From contig JAFMSR010000019.1 in assembly GCA_022818135.1 (NCBI GenBank), forward strand, positions 30,741,679-30,805,678: 64,000 nt of DNA, read 5' to 3'. Shown one piece after another: positions 38,373-51,380 of the stretch. The DNA is from Saxidomus purpurata. Taxonomy: Eukaryota; Mollusca; Bivalvia; Venerida; Veneridae. The notes below the pieces were generated by a model. That model ran no database searches, had not been told where the DNA came from, and saw only the letters and a list, made by a program, of their open reading frames with translations. The translations under genes were made by a program, and so were the position numbers. How positions within the stretch are numbered: the stretch's first letter is position 1; each line of letters starts with the position of its first letter.

Positions 38373-41300
38373 TTGTAAGAATGTGTTTTGCAATCGAGAA
38401 TGAATAAATTTATTAACATTAGTGTGTTTACAATATCAAGATTTAAGATGATTTCTTAAAGACAGATTCGGTCCTGATACAGTTATCATAATAATCTACA
38501 GTATGCTCCTACATTTCGACTATACATGGGTCATCAATAAAAAATGTTCAGCATCACTGGAAAAATAATATCTACATGACGGTATGTTCATCAACAGACA
38601 GCAATGTCTATATATGCGTTTTTCGGGCTGCTCAAATCGGCGTGTTGATTACTGAGTATAAAAAGGATCATATTGCAGTATATAACAATTTTATGACAAA
38701 TACAAACGCATTTTTAACGTTGCATAGCGTTACGATGAATTTAGGCATTTGCTATGCAATTTTGACATTTGAAATGTTACTTATAACAAAATTAATTGAT
38801 AAGTCATCGGACTCGCTCACTTTAATTCCTCTAAAACCCATGAAACAATTAACAAGCTGATTAAAAAAAAGATTAAACTCACCTGATACTAGTTTGTTTT
38901 TGTTTTAAATAAAGGAACCTTTTATACAGTTAAATTGTACAACACAATATTTACACCTACTTTATCACAGTTATTATTGTTCGCTATATGAAAATTGAAT
39001 GGACTAAATCACATCCATTTCATATAATATCAAAATACTGAAAAGATAAATAACTACTTTATTGAGCATGTAAAGTGGCCTTAAGGGATCGAACTCACAC
39101 TTAAACAAATCAAGGATGAACTTATTAGCAATGGTTACCAAGTAAATAAATATAAATGTGAAAGTACTTAGTTGTCAAAATACAGTTAAACTCATATCAG
39201 CCACTATAAAGCCTCACTGTGCGGGATTCTCAGAAAGGGATTGAATAAATTCCAGTTAATTACCTACAATTTACTATAATTACTACATAATAAGTGTGAA
39301 AGCCTACGTATTAATAATAAAGAATATCATTTTATTCGTCCTGCGACAAGCCTTTAGATGTTTTCAAAGATATTTGCAATATTATACTAAAACAGCAATG
39401 TACATGTATCTGGATAAACGCGAGTAATGATAAGCATTTATTATGTATGCATATGTGTTCGCGTCTACTTAGTGCACTGTCGGAACATTCGCATTTAGGG
39501 CTAATTACTGAAATAATGTATACAATCTTTAAAAACCAGTTTACCGACGATGATTTAAAGCAATTACTCTGTTTTACTATGGTCATCATGGAAAAGAAGA
39601 GTTTATGACACAAAATTAATATTTTTGTTTCACAATATGTGTGACTTCCGCCAAACGAGGGGATGCGATCCCAACCCCATTCTTCCTCAGCCTAAGAAGG
39701 TGGCCAATGAAAATACCTTTACTTACATAAATGCATCTATTTTGATCAGTAGATCTGTTCAGTACATTCAATCAATCGTTTTCTTAAAAACATAGTCAGT
39801 GTAGATGTAGGGCCGTATGATGTGAAATACTATTCAAATTTGAATGTATGTCTAGTCTCATCGGGACCTCGAGGTTAAGGTGCATTTATACATTATATAA
39901 ACATAGATCATGTGCCTTCATCAGCTCTACAGGCACTGCAAATATTTGGTTACTCGTCGTGAAGTTTATTAATTTAGTGACGTAAACAGTTAGGATGTGA
40001 AATACTATGCAAATTTGAATTTCTGTCTAGTCTCATCGGGAAGTCGAGGTTAAAGTGCATTGATAAATTAACTAAAAATAGGTCATGTGCGTTCATCAGC
40101 TCTAAAGGCTACCATTTAATTTTTGTACAATTTGCAGACGCCCACAAATACCTTAGGGATAGAGCACGTGCAATCCGTGTTCATCATTCATAACAAAGAT
40201 GGCGAAATACACAACGGGTAAATCCGTTACTTGCTTTCATACTGTCAATTATGTGTTCACGTTCAATATTGCAGGAACACATACCCAAAAATCGAATATA
40301 ACTGTCTTTTCTGTCAGGGTTTAAGGTTTTTAGCAAAAAGATGAATCCATGTGATATGAAGAGTACAATGGAGTTCTACTGTTCTGCGCAGAAAGGATGT
40401 TTGTCTATATTTTCACACTGACCCAACTGACAATTTTATTTAGTCAGTTTAAGAGTTGATATAATTTGTATAAACCAGTACTACTCATACCTAATAAATT
40501 TTTGTCACTAATAGCGCTGTTTTGTGATTCAATGAAGTTAAGAGCACTTCCTAAAGGGAAACAACATACATATCTTCAGTTTGATGTTAGGTTTTTCTTT
40601 CAATTTTGATATTGTTACCATGTTCAGTATAAATCTTGATTTGTAATATCACTTGTATAAGTTGGAAAATTTTGTTTTCCATAAATAAAAAGAAAGAAAT
40701 CATACAAAATGCCATGGCTATGGAGGGGGGCGGTGTAACAAATTCATTATTGAGACAACAGAAATTTATAATATTCCGTCGAAGAATATTTTGATGAAAT
40801 TTGAAATGAATACATAATTATGTGGGTGGAGGGAATGTGAAATTAATGTTCCTTAAGACTTTCTTTCTCTAAATATTCAAAGTGCACCTTTCTTAAAAGC
40901 AAAGTGAGGAACATTTATAATGTATGTGCGAATGAAACATGCACAGTATTGTTCTACGAGGGTACATGACATTGTACGTAAATTACAACACTTTCACCAT
41001 GAACGCATGTATGAATGTTCTTCATAAAGTCAACGTATGTCACAGCTCTTTGATGCTAATGGTTTGTAGTACTGTGTCTTTTCTGCATACACATTTCTGC
41101 ATATCTTTTGGTAACATTTGAAACGTAAACAAAGACTAAGACCCCCGAGAAGAACAGACAAGAGTTTACGTACAACCTGTCTTAAAAACACTCTTATATA
41201 CACTGTCTACTTGGTTTTTAAGTTCAGATCAAAGTTACTGATAGATGGTTTTCTCTTTCACTATACAATAATGTAAGTATCTACACAAATAAGACAGAAA

Positions 41301-43544
41301 CTGAAACGACCAAACTTCATTGGACAAACACCAGAGAGAGAGAAACGTTTTTGTTCTGGCACCAGTTACCCTCCTCTACCAGAAAGAAGACTTAGATACT
41401 TATACGGAAACCAACACTAAGCACACTCCTGCTGTATTTTCTTTTAACCAAACGGAACCTGAGACTGTTATCCGTAAATGAATAATACAAGTTTGCTCGT
41501 TCTTGCAGTCGAAAAGCAGGACGTCTGCTTAAAAAACTATATTTCAGTTTATATTCTTTTTCTGGTATAGGTATTTCATGTTTACAATTAATCTTGCAAG
41601 TAAATATCCCCGTGTGCTTATCTCAACTATATTATGATTGGTATTTACACCCGATGTAATTTCAGTCTCAATTTGTTTTCATGATAGAAAATGCATTCAT
41701 ATTTTAATTATACATGTAAGTCTTTTAAATCTATTACAATATCCGTATTTTGTCTACCACGAGTTAAGGATTTTCAGAACCTCCTAGGGGATGCAATCGG
41801 TACTTGTATTCGTGAGTTTTATCATGTAGTTACGTACCTTCAATTATTAAACTTTCAGTTGTACACGGGACTAAAACATTTATATTAATTTTGATATTTC
41901 GTGTTATTAAATTTACATTTTACAGTCACTTTGATATATTTTAGCTTTTAGGTAACATTTTGTATAAATACGTTCATTTAAAGATACAACACGGAAATTC
42001 ACACATTTTTCTTGAACATTCTACCCAATCTGATAAAAGTTTGCATACATGTAAGCTTAATGTAAACAGAAATATCGGTATGTACAGGTATATTTTATCC
42101 GACACTGTATGTTTACATTGTGTAATTAACAATACATATGGACTGTCGATTTTACCAAGACCTGGAATAAATTATTCAACAATCATGTACTAGCAAACAT
42201 CGTAGAAAGTGCAGTGTACGATTAACTAGGGTCGTTCTTTGATGTACCGCTTGTGAATGGTTTACTAAACTAGTTTTCAGGCCGCGTAATCTACGTCATT
42301 AACAGGTGCGCGCAATGATAAAAGGCACATTTTTCGGCGAATCTAGGTCTCGAATTTTCCCTTACAAATTATGTGGGACAGTACCTTCGCTTTGTCGCAG
42401 AGAATGCACCGCTGTCCGTATTATAACTGTATGTTGAAGATTGATCGGAAGCCTCTGTTGCTTTGTAGAAACATTCGAGTCAACTATGTGAAATATATTG
42501 GATATACCGTACATTGTTGTAGTTTTCGGGCATTTACGACGTGTGTTTAGACAAATAATGTATTTTCAGTTGGAAATAAAGTGCCGATTGGCGGATCCTA
42601 AAATTTTATTTGACACTCAACCCGTCATTTGCTGTTTCTATGAGTTTTCGGGAAGATATGAGCAACATAAGACGAATGATTTACCGTACATCAATAAATA
42701 TAAAACAATACTGTACATCAGCAACACCTACCTGCAAATAAATAATATCTCTGTCAAATTCAAGAACTGATCTTATCACGCTAGGTATCACGAAAATTGA
42801 AATCCCTCAATGGTTTCAATAAACACATTCCACTTATCATCTTTGATTATAAAATGAAGTCATCGCATCTTCTCACAATATTTATGGTCATATCGAAGCA
42901 ATGTTCTCTAAACCAGTAAGTTAGCGCATTTCCCTGGGATGTAACTGCGTTTGAGCTTACGAAATTTTACAAGTGACATTATATCCCTTTCTGTAATGTC
43001 GTATAATATACACGTTCTACTTAACTTGTTTTTAAATGATAAATGGAATTACTTTTTTGTTGTTTATCAGCCACATTGCCTTCGTTGTTGCTGATTTTTA
43101 GATAGCAATTGTCTGCGCTTAATCCGTTCAAAGAGTGTTTTTATTTCATTTCGATTACACATAAATAAAGGATCATTGGTTCGAGCCATGCTAATGACCG
43201 CATCTCTTTATGTGAGAATGTTGACTGTTTGTTACGGAGAATAAGGTTCTAGTAATGGTTGTTCACATGAACGATAGGTAGGTAAACTGCCCGCGTGTAG
43301 AAGTGACCAAAATATGGTTGAACGGGTGTTAAACTCATGAACATACATTCAACATTGAAACCATATTTTTGCCATGATAATTTTTTCCAAAGTAATTTAA
43401 AGGCACATAGGACCATTGATCATCTGACAAATTTGTTTTCGTTTTCTCATCATTTATCACCATAGGTCATAAAACCAAGATTGCAACACATTAGGATATT
43501 TCCGTTTATTAACTCACTACATGTCAATTAGATATACTAGCATA

Positions 43545-43922
43545 AAACGTGCTGTTTTTGTCAATTTTGCCGATGTTTTAACAGGAGAAAAAACGTGTGT
43601 TAACGGGGCGATTCACGCGCCGTTATAACCCGTGCATATATGCGCAGTACAGGGCCATTGTAAACGATTGACCTGTCTCCCAAGTCTTACATCATGTACG
43701 GCGTCAACAGTGCCGGGCTTAAAAACCGCTGGTGACGTCATAAATATGACGTAAACAACACGGGCATTGTCCTGCGCATAATTGAACGTCGTACTAGTAA
43801 GGGCGTTTCATTTTTATGTTTATGATTATTTTATGCTATTTATGCTAGAATAGCGCTAACGAACGTATTTTCGTGTTATAACACCTGCAGAAACCCTCGG
43901 AATATGTTGGTGCACATGACAG
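43545..43922. repeat. Unit-4-specific insertion, unassigned
   Basis: It replaces the ~140 bp found at about 2870-3010 in U1. It is distinctly richer in CpG than its surroundings (GGGGCGATTCACGCGCCG, GGTGACGTCATAAATATGAC) and contains CRE-like TGACGTCA. No ORF of note is seen. It is probably an inserted element of unknown family. Confidence 0.45.
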
Positions 43923-43989
43923 GTAAAAATATAGTAAATCGAGCAATTACAAAGGATGCAAAAAAACAATTCATATGTTGTATATTTTG

Positions 43990-44090
43990 TTTTATTACCC
44001 TTCCGTGAAATTTGCGGTCTTCTGATTGGTCAACGGTCTGTCAATATAACGGCTCGGGTAATATAAGTCTAGGCGGGTAATATATCCCCA
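43990..44090. mobile_element. Short MITE-like insertion
   Basis: TATTACCCTTCCGTG at the left and CGGGTAATATA at the right form a short imperfect inverted repeat around ~85 bp. The sequence is absent from the equivalent sites in the other units. There is no coding capacity. The family is not identified. Confidence 0.4.
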
Positions 44091-44599
44091 TATACTACTT
44101 TAAAAAGCAAATAAAATATAATAATTGAATAAAATCTACAAAAATGTACAATCAATATCAAAAAACTATTGTTTCTCATTTTAAAATTTTCAGCAGTAAA
44201 AGTTTTGAATCAACTTTTCACACGTTTTCAAACGTCATTTGATAAATATTTTCCCAGTAATTCCTCAACTTGAATATTTAGAGTCTGTAATCATATTCCA
44301 TCAAATTATCTCAGAGTATTTATAATATGAATTGAAAGAATTTTTACCGCAGTAATATTTAAAGCAATAAACTACGTAGTGCATGATAATACTAGTGCAA
44401 AGTATTGCGACTGATGCATGTTTTCCTTTTAATATAAACAGGATAAAGATCCACGGAATCAATAATCGGCTCGGAACAGCAAGATAATTTTATGAAGCGA
44501 AAAGAAATTAAGCATTTTAGTATGTGCACTGTATTTGACTACGAAAACAAGTATACAGATGTTGTAAAGTAAAAGCATTTAGACAGTTATGAAAGATCA

Positions 44600-45219
44600 A
44601 CGAAATATATAGAGGATAATTGTTGGTTTCGGTGTAATAAAAAGTAATAAAAATTACACCGCGTGGGCACCAACAGTGATGTTTTCACGAGTGGCATAGC
44701 GAGTGGTGTTCACGAGTGAAAGTATCATGCTATTCCATCGATACCATCAATGTTTCTATTTGTTTTATATCTCAAACTCTACTCTTCTTGAGTTTGTTTC
44801 AATAAAATGTCGAAAATTGCGGGAAACGTCATCAGAAAGCACAAAGAGTTGCTCAGCGGATGGTGTTAACGAGTAAAAGTATCGTAATATAACATCGATA
44901 CCATCCATTTGTCTGCTTATCTTATGTCTCAAACTCTACCTTTCTTGAGTTTGTTTTAATAAAATGTAGAAAATTGCATTATATTCATCAGAAAGCACAA
45001 TATACATGACGTCATTTAAAACCCGTCATCGCCATATGGTTACCAGCATTCATTACGTTCGGTATACATTTTTACGTTAATCCGGGTTGAAAATTTTGAT
45101 AATTTTATCTGGGTGGACAGTGAATTGATCGTGTTATAATTCACCGTTATATTTGGATAAGCAACCGAAAACATAAAACAAACTTAGTTAATTTACAATA
45201 CAGTGTTATAGGTGCTTTT
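44600..45219. repeat. CACGAGTG element (long form) with internal tandem duplication
   Basis: It is related to 3531-3790 in U1, sharing TCACGAGTGGC.AGCGAGTG, CATTACGTTCGGTATACAT and TTTATCTGG.TGGACAGTG. In addition it holds two ~180-bp direct copies (about 44690-44870 and 44870-45040), each with CATCGATACCATC, CTCAAACTCTAC and CTTGAGTTTGTTT. U1 probably lost, or never had, this internal part. Confidence 0.5.
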
Positions 45220-46335
45220 ATTGTTCCTACCAAGGAAGGAACAGTTTGAATTGTACAGACACACTTGACTGAACAATGCATCACGTAAGCCGTTTTTCGG
45301 TGTGCTTCCGTTATAAGTGAAACGTTGTGATATTGAAAATGCGTTCTGCCGATTGGATGAAACCATCTAATAACCAATAGCCGTTCTTTTCCGTACACAG
45401 TATATGTTTACGTTACTGCGGTTACTTCCCTTTATATTGCAGTATCTTTACTTGGTAAGCAGAGATCGCCGTGACGTCACACGGCAATTTTGATAAGATT
45501 GCTGGTGGGCAATAACAGTTGTGTTAACAGTGTTTGTGTATCGGAAAGGAGTTTTTAATTTTTTATAACTTTTTTGTTATCTGAAGGATTTTTAAAATTC
45601 AAAAAGTTATGAAATGCTCTTGATACTCATATTTTCACATTAAAATATCTCTTTTGAAAAAATACCGTTTTTAATGACACTTGATTTTTCATAACGGCTT
45701 GTTGCTGCTATAACCATTTACGAAAACAGTGTAAGTTACGCGCTTGCGAAGAATTCATTTTGAATCTTAACAAAAATTGAAAATAATGAATGAAGTGTAT
45801 ATTTTATTAGCTTTCCAGTGATGTAAAACATTTCATATATCTTTTGTTTTAAAAAGTTATGGCCGTTAAAAAAACACCACTAACATTACAAAAACACAGA
45901 CTACCGACAGCTACCCACCGCATTGATCTCTTATCAGTAGAAAATATTGCGTAATACAGGGTTTTGTTTGCAAACACGATCACTTCTATGTTGAACTTGC
46001 AGAAATCGTCCGACAATGCGTTTGATTTTGCATTGCTAGTTTGACAAATAGCTGAAATGAATGTTAATTTAAATATCGTTTGCGTTGCGTAGAAATATGC
46101 TAATATTGAGCTGGAAGTATTGGCGCGAACTTATCATGTGACCATACCAAAGCAGATGTTGGAGAGTTACTGTAGCGTAGCATGACGTAGTAACAAGTGT
46201 GTGGAGTATAAAAGAAAAGTAGACGTTATCAATCAAATACCAATACCTTAATTTGCTTAGACTGTCGTATTTTGTACTTCAATAATATATATAGAAAGAT
46301 GTGCCCTAGAAGGAACTTTTGGAATGCTATCACTT
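45220..46335. repeat. Unit-4-specific 1.1-kb insertion, unassigned
   Basis: Compared with U1 (TTGTTATCTGTACTTTAC at ~3790), U4 carries ~1.1 kb of extra sequence before the shared CTTTACAACTTTATAACGC. It starts near an inverted GTTCCTaccaAGGAAGGAAC. It contains GTGACGTCACACGG and, near its right end, GTATAAAAGAAAAG. The longest frame is 83 codons without recognisable similarity. I cannot assign it. Confidence 0.4.
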
Positions 46336-47063
46336 GTATTATCTATACTTTACAACTTTATAACGCAACGACTTTAAAAATTTATAGATTTTATAATTAG
46401 TTGAATTCATATTGACCTGAGGCCGCAAGACTGTCTGAAGCCCAAAAACAAATGAATATAAATTCAACCTCCTCGAGCTTGAAATTATCTTAGATTCTTA
46501 ATAAAGTGTTTGATCATCGAATTTATGCTCATGGGTTAGGTAGTTTTTTCTATTTTAACTAAAATGATAAGAAACGTTGATGAGTTTGTAAGCATGCAAG
46601 CTTTTGCTCCTGACTCACTGAAGACTTAAGATTGCGGAAATATGACTCTTCCGTTAATGAAATAACTATGAAATAGTTCTTAACTCTAAGGCAAGGTGCT
46701 GGTGTTATCGAAGAAATCCTTTTACAATACAGACAATGCTAACGAACTTGTATACGTGCAAAAGCTGTATTTACGTGACCTGCAGTTGATAGATATCTTA
46801 TACTGCGGGATGTTTTTTTCAATTCATGACATATGATACAGTAGTTTTAGATACATGTATTGTGAGATTAGGAAATATACAAGACAAAAAGTAGATCTAT
46901 GACATATATCTACGATATTCGTTTTGAACTAAATATTATTTGGTTAAAATCTTGAAACAAAAATAATATATCTACATTTTCTACAAATTTGTTACATTAG
47001 AAAGTGTATTATAACAGTCGATAAGTAATAAGCACAACTGTCTAGCTTTATATTTACTGTAAT

Positions 47064-48844
47064 CTAGATAGCATGCACAAGAACCCCAGTGAAGGATGGC
47101 CACCTGTAATCGTTATCTCCAAACATTTTGCTCTCACCGAAAGAAGACCTGATGAACACCTCTTCACCTGTTTTCAACACTGCCGGCGCGCTTACTGAGC
47201 TACAACTTCCAAAACTGGCGTTTTCGTACTCGGTTGTAGTTGCAATGTCTTTATCTATTTGGACGATGGATATGACCATATAGCTTGCCCTCACATTACA
47301 TATATGCGCACTGAAGAAATATAAACCGGAAACTGGTGCGGTAAAACAACCGGTGTTCTTGTTGTAACCATCTCCTTTATTGAGAAAGACGTTTGGAAAT
47401 ATTACTCTCTGTCCATCAACATAATTACACCCGACAGAAGTGTATGCATTGAATGCAACTATCTGGGTACCTGCAGGATACATGAAAATTAAATGGGTTG
47501 ATTTAAACTTCAAAACAAATCATAACATAGTAAATATCCAACGAAAGGCTAAGTATTATAAATATTACCAAGACCGTCTATTTTTTAATGACAATCACCT
47601 ACTAAAATCAATTTGTCATTCTGATTCACTTGGCCAAAATTGATGTAAACAATGCTATTTATGGTTTATTTTCATACAATATTTTGTGATAATTATACAG
47701 TTTAAAAATTATCATAATATCTGCAACTTTTACAAACATATACACTTCTTGCTAATCGACGACTGATTTTTTTGGTTAAGCTGTGCCATTACATATGTGT
47801 AAACAAACAAGAAACCCGATCGTTGGCGTTCGCAACAGAAAGTTCGGTCAAATAAAAGGCATATGTTTTGCGATTTGATCAATAAATCCAAAATCTGAAA
47901 AAAAAGAAAAAAGTTTTCGGTTCCGACACGAGAATCCACCTGTAAAACGTCTTGTATACCTTACACGCAGTTTTAAAACTTCTAAGACTACTATAATATA
48001 TTTCTACAAAAAAAAACTGTCATGGAACGCTTGATTCTGTATAAAAATCATTGTTAATTTGTGTGTTCTGTTTTAAGCCAGAAAATGAAATTGCAGCTAT
48101 TTGAATGATGTGTGAAACTGAAATGGTCTTCCTTCTTGTTTTGCATTTCTTATTGTTGATAACTGATAATTGAATGCTATGAAAACAAAACAATTTCTTG
48201 TTGACGGAAAATGATATCGAAGTGTAAATTTTCTAACATAAAAAATGAGCTTTCATTTATAAAAGGAATAAGGATTTAATGGCTATTGTCACCACACATC
48301 TACATATGTATTCATCCTACAATGGTAGATATAATGTCTGTGCATAATTTGTTTATTACGTGAGTAATATATTTTTGATTACAACATGAACTGGATTTAC
48401 GTTTATTACAGTGATACAGTATCATTAAAATAAATAATGAAAATTAAATAATTTTCGCAGTCATTGTATTAAGATAAATTATAAATTGATCTATCGTTAA
48501 AAAATAATCGCACTAAGGTTAATTGAAAACATTAACTTATTTTGTTACAGTAACAAGTTAAAATACATTTTTTTACCTTCATGTTGGTTCTCTGGAAAGG
48601 GCTTGGTTGTGTTTGTGATTTCATCTCGAAACTGCTTCATCTCATTCCCTCGATGTTCTAAGAGAGACAAAACGTTCTCTTGAAATATGTCCCTTTCTTT
48701 TTCCAATTTCTCAATTTTGCCTTCAATTTTTGAAACTAATTGTAGCACGTTATATAATTTAAAGCTAATAGGTTCGTCTATTTCTGCGTATGAAAAACAG
48801 AACACGGAACTAAGAATTACAATCAAATAGGCAGAAACAACCAT
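47064..48844 (-). CDS. Secreted C1q-domain-containing protein, gene 4 (B type, extra cysteines)
   Basis: The exons are complement(47064..47470, 48577..48844). The donor is TGAAG|GTAAAA and the acceptor CCTGCAG|GTACCC, phase 1, giving 224 aa. Residues 1-20 form a signal peptide ending SYA. Residues ~28-78 form a coiled coil (LVSKIEGKIEKLEKERD). The linker KPFPENQHEG precedes the C1q domain, with QIVAFNAYTSVGC, RVIFPNVFLNKG, TGCFTAPVSGLYFF and SFTGVLVHAI. Exon lengths equal those of gene 2. It is the most divergent copy. Gly to Cys at residue 104 and Ile/Arg to Cys at residue 131 add two cysteines not present in the others. N-X-S/T sites occur at NTT and NAS. The frame is intact, so it is likely functional. 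Confidence 0.86.
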
Positions 48845-48897
48845 GGCTCAATTATATGAGAAGTATCAAAGCAATGACAACTGTATATTCTACATCA

Positions 48898-48995
48898 AAG
48901 ATATATACTTCAAACCAGGACGTACTCAATCAGTGGTCGGCTGTTAACCAATAATATAGCTTGAATACAGTTACTTAGAAGCAATTGGTTAAAAA
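48898..48995 (-). promoter_or_regulatory. Conserved core promoter of C1q gene 4
   Basis: The TATA box (TATATA at 48902-48907) is ~58 bp from the ATG. ATTGGTTAACAG and an ACCAATTGC box lie upstream, in the same arrangement as the other loci. Confidence 0.6.
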
Positions 48996-49669
48996 TGATA
49001 ACACTGTTTTCGAATGCATTTAAGTTTAAACGAAATTGTGACAAAGGGAAATTGTAAAAACAATTTTGAAAAATAAACATGACACAAATACACTGTAAAC
49101 GATTGCTGTGTTTGGCTTTAAAGCTGCTCTCATTTCAGGTGAAAAACGAATTCTCCAAAATAATATATTCATGTATGAAATTTAAAAGTACTGCAAGAAT
49201 CGAAAATGAAATTTCATATCTAGGTAGCTAATTGCAAATTTCCATTGATAATGTTCCTGGGAGTTGGTTTAACTGCACTGCTACGTTTTAGGGTTATATT
49301 GAAATTTCAAACGGCCGCGTGCTTTATAATTTGGAAGCGTATAATTTCAAATATATAGACATACTCGACATGAATTTATACTGGGACCTTTTTATATGAC
49401 TCCTCCTTTTAAAATATGTTATTTTCAGAGAGTTTTGGGACAACTTTGCTTCATCACACAAATCTCGGAGCGAGCAACTTTAAAATGTCATATTGAAATC
49501 AAGTAAGCGCTGACTCTTTCCTAAGAGTTATTAAATTAAATAATACTTGGCTCTTTGACAAGCTCTTTACATGTACTTGTTTGCAACACTATAAAAATTG
49601 TTTGATATACAAACATTTTGGTCGATTTTCAAATATGGGTTCATTGTTGAATGTGAGATTTAAGTATAT

Positions 49670-50440
49670 TTAAGCTGTTCGCTTCTTGTTTTTTGTCATA
49701 AAAATAAAATGAAAAAAAATCTCTGAATAGAATATATTTAAGAACGAAATATCAATTAAAAAGGTTTCATTATAAATTCCTGTAATTTACTTTAAAAGCA
49801 TTTTTGTATATTTAAACTTATACGCTAGCAAATTATAAAGCGTAAAAATCCCAAATAATTGTGACTGGGACTGGGAAAATGGGTCCAGATCAATGAAAAT
49901 CACATATATCATTTTGAAAATTTCGAATAGTATGCAGTATGTTAACTAAGAATTCGTCAAGTATTTTTGATGTCATTTTTCAGCTTTTCAATAAATTATT
50001 ATTTTGATTGACTGTGCCCTGATTTTCACTTTTTCGAATGTGAAATAATAAGCGGTTGCTATGGTAATATTCGTTATGGTGAAGACTAAATAGAATCATT
50101 TTAATGCACATTTGTGAATGCCATTTCAAATAAACATCAGTTTTTAAATGTTTACATCTAGTCGAAATTTGGTAACAATCGATTATTTGTCTTTTTACAT
50201 TTGTAACAAATGCTCATCTGGACCAATTTTTAAAATCAGTGCGGTAAAACCAAACCCACCAATAGTTTTCAACGGATTTTTGCAAATTGCTGTTATGATT
50301 TTAACTTTAGGTGTTGATTCTACTACTCCATTATATGATTTACTATTTATTTTGGAGAAATATATAGTTAGACCAGAATCTGTGAGCGAGCAGCTTAAAC
50401 GCTTGATCAAGACATGTATTGATTTTTGATAGATGAACCT
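49670..50440. other. Unassigned insertion in U4 upstream of gene 4
   Basis: The unit sequence stops near 49660 and a short match to it (TGATCAAGACATGTATTGA) reappears at ~50405. The ~740 bp between is therefore inserted. It contains a 93-codon frame at 50148-50429 without recognised similarity, and an overlapping 71-codon frame on the other strand. I call neither a gene. Confidence 0.4.
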
Positions 50441-50642
50441 CCTTAAATAGGGACGATATCTCTTAAAGATAATTAAAAAATAATCATTGCAAGTTAGGAA
50501 ATATCTTTCTTTGAGTAGAGATATTTCTCGTGTTTTGAAAGATATCTCCCAATACTAAGGAGATATATCTCAGTGTAAAAGAGATGTTCCCTGTCGTTAT
50601 ATACAGATATATCTTCTACTTCGAAAGAAGGCTATGAGGAAA
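50441..50642. repeat. Palindromic AGATATCTC repeat cluster, left part
   Basis: Repeated near-palindromic cores such as ACGATATCTCT, GAGATATTTCTC, AGATATCTCC and GGAGATATATCTC occur every 25-40 bp. The cluster continues at 51381-51640 on the other side of an inserted element. Confidence 0.65.
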
Positions 50643-51380
50643 ACAAGAGCTGTCCCTCACAAGTGACGAATGCCCCCGAAAGAGGTGCCTCACAGTCTGT
50701 GTCCTCTCCATGTGCTCAATAAATGTGCTATGTAATTTTTAAATCTTTCCATGCATGACAGAGTAACCATGCATACAGTTTTCCATTACTTTAAACACTA
50801 AGTGTGACCTTGACCTTTGAGGTAGGGAATTGGGTCTTGCACGCGACACATCCGCTAGATGTGCTAGACATTTGTGCAAAGTTATTTTAAAATCCTTCAA
50901 AGCATGATAAAGTTGAAGTCCGGACATGAATGTGTGCATATATGCATATATAGAGGAATCCATTACCTTCAAACTCTAAGTATGACCTTGACCTTTGAGC
51001 TAGGGACGTGGGTCTTGCACGCGACACGTCGTCTTGATGTGCTAGACATTTGTGCCAAATTATTTTAAAATCGTTCAATGCATGACAAAGTTACAGTCCG
51101 AACACGAATGTGTGCATATAAAGAGGATTCCAAAACTTTCATACTCCAAGTGTGACCTTGACCTTTGAGGTAGGGATGTGGGTCTTGCACGCGACACGTC
51201 GTCTTGATGCGCTAGACATGTGTGTCAAATTTTAAAATCCTTCAATGCATGACAGAGTTACAGTCCGGACACGAATTTTTAAGTGGGGACGCACAGACGG
51301 ACGGACGGACGGACGGACGGATGGACAGACGGACAGACGGACGGTGCGATTTTAATATGCCGCCCTTCAGGGGCATAAAA
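50643..51380. mobile_element. Pearl/Helentron-like element with three ~175-bp repeats
   Basis: It is bounded by inverted subterminal motifs ATGCCCCCGAA (50670-50680) and TTCAGGGGCAT (51366-51376). The core has three tandem units of ~170-180 bp, each with TGACCTTGACCTTTGAG (about 50803, 50982 and 51153), GTGGGTCTTGCACGCGACAC and CTTCAATGCATGACAGAGTT. A GGAC/GGACA microsatellite (51296-51345) precedes the right end. It sits in the middle of an AGATATCT palindrome cluster. There is no ORF of note. The design fits bivalve pearl/HINE elements. Confidence 0.65.

Larger units (their letters stand above)
25300..38990. repeat. Tandem segmental-duplication unit U3 (carries C1q gene 3)
   Basis: The most complete copy of the unit begins with CGCGTGATTATATTATATGC, related to the window start, and ends where U4 begins near 39000. 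The intergenic part 25300-31660 matches U1 and U4. The upstream part 35240-38860 is nearly identical to U2. No supported gene other than C1q gene 3 lies in it. Confidence 0.8.
39000..49660. repeat. Tandem segmental-duplication unit U4 (carries C1q gene 4)
   Basis: It is colinear with U1-U3 from ~39000 to ~43540, including the U2-specific segment at 39690-40120 (CAGCCTAAGAAGGTGGCC). Foreign blocks then interrupt it up to 46335. It resumes through gene 4 and its 5' flank to ~49660. The remaining tail of the unit is displaced to 53220-54560 by an accessory block. Confidence 0.75.

Noticed and set aside
46205..46225. GTATAAAAGAAAAG as a promoter for a plus-strand gene
   Set aside because: No open frame or splice-supported exon follows downstream; a TATA-like match alone is expected by chance in AT-rich DNA.
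50148..50429. 93-codon frame in the U4 accessory block
   Set aside because: There is no recognisable domain, an overlapping 71-codon frame lies on the other strand, and no other copy is available for comparison.
50640..51380. CRISPR-like array of ~175-bp repeats
   Set aside because: The repeat length, lack of short uniform spacers and eukaryotic context are wrong; this is the tandem core of a pearl-like element.
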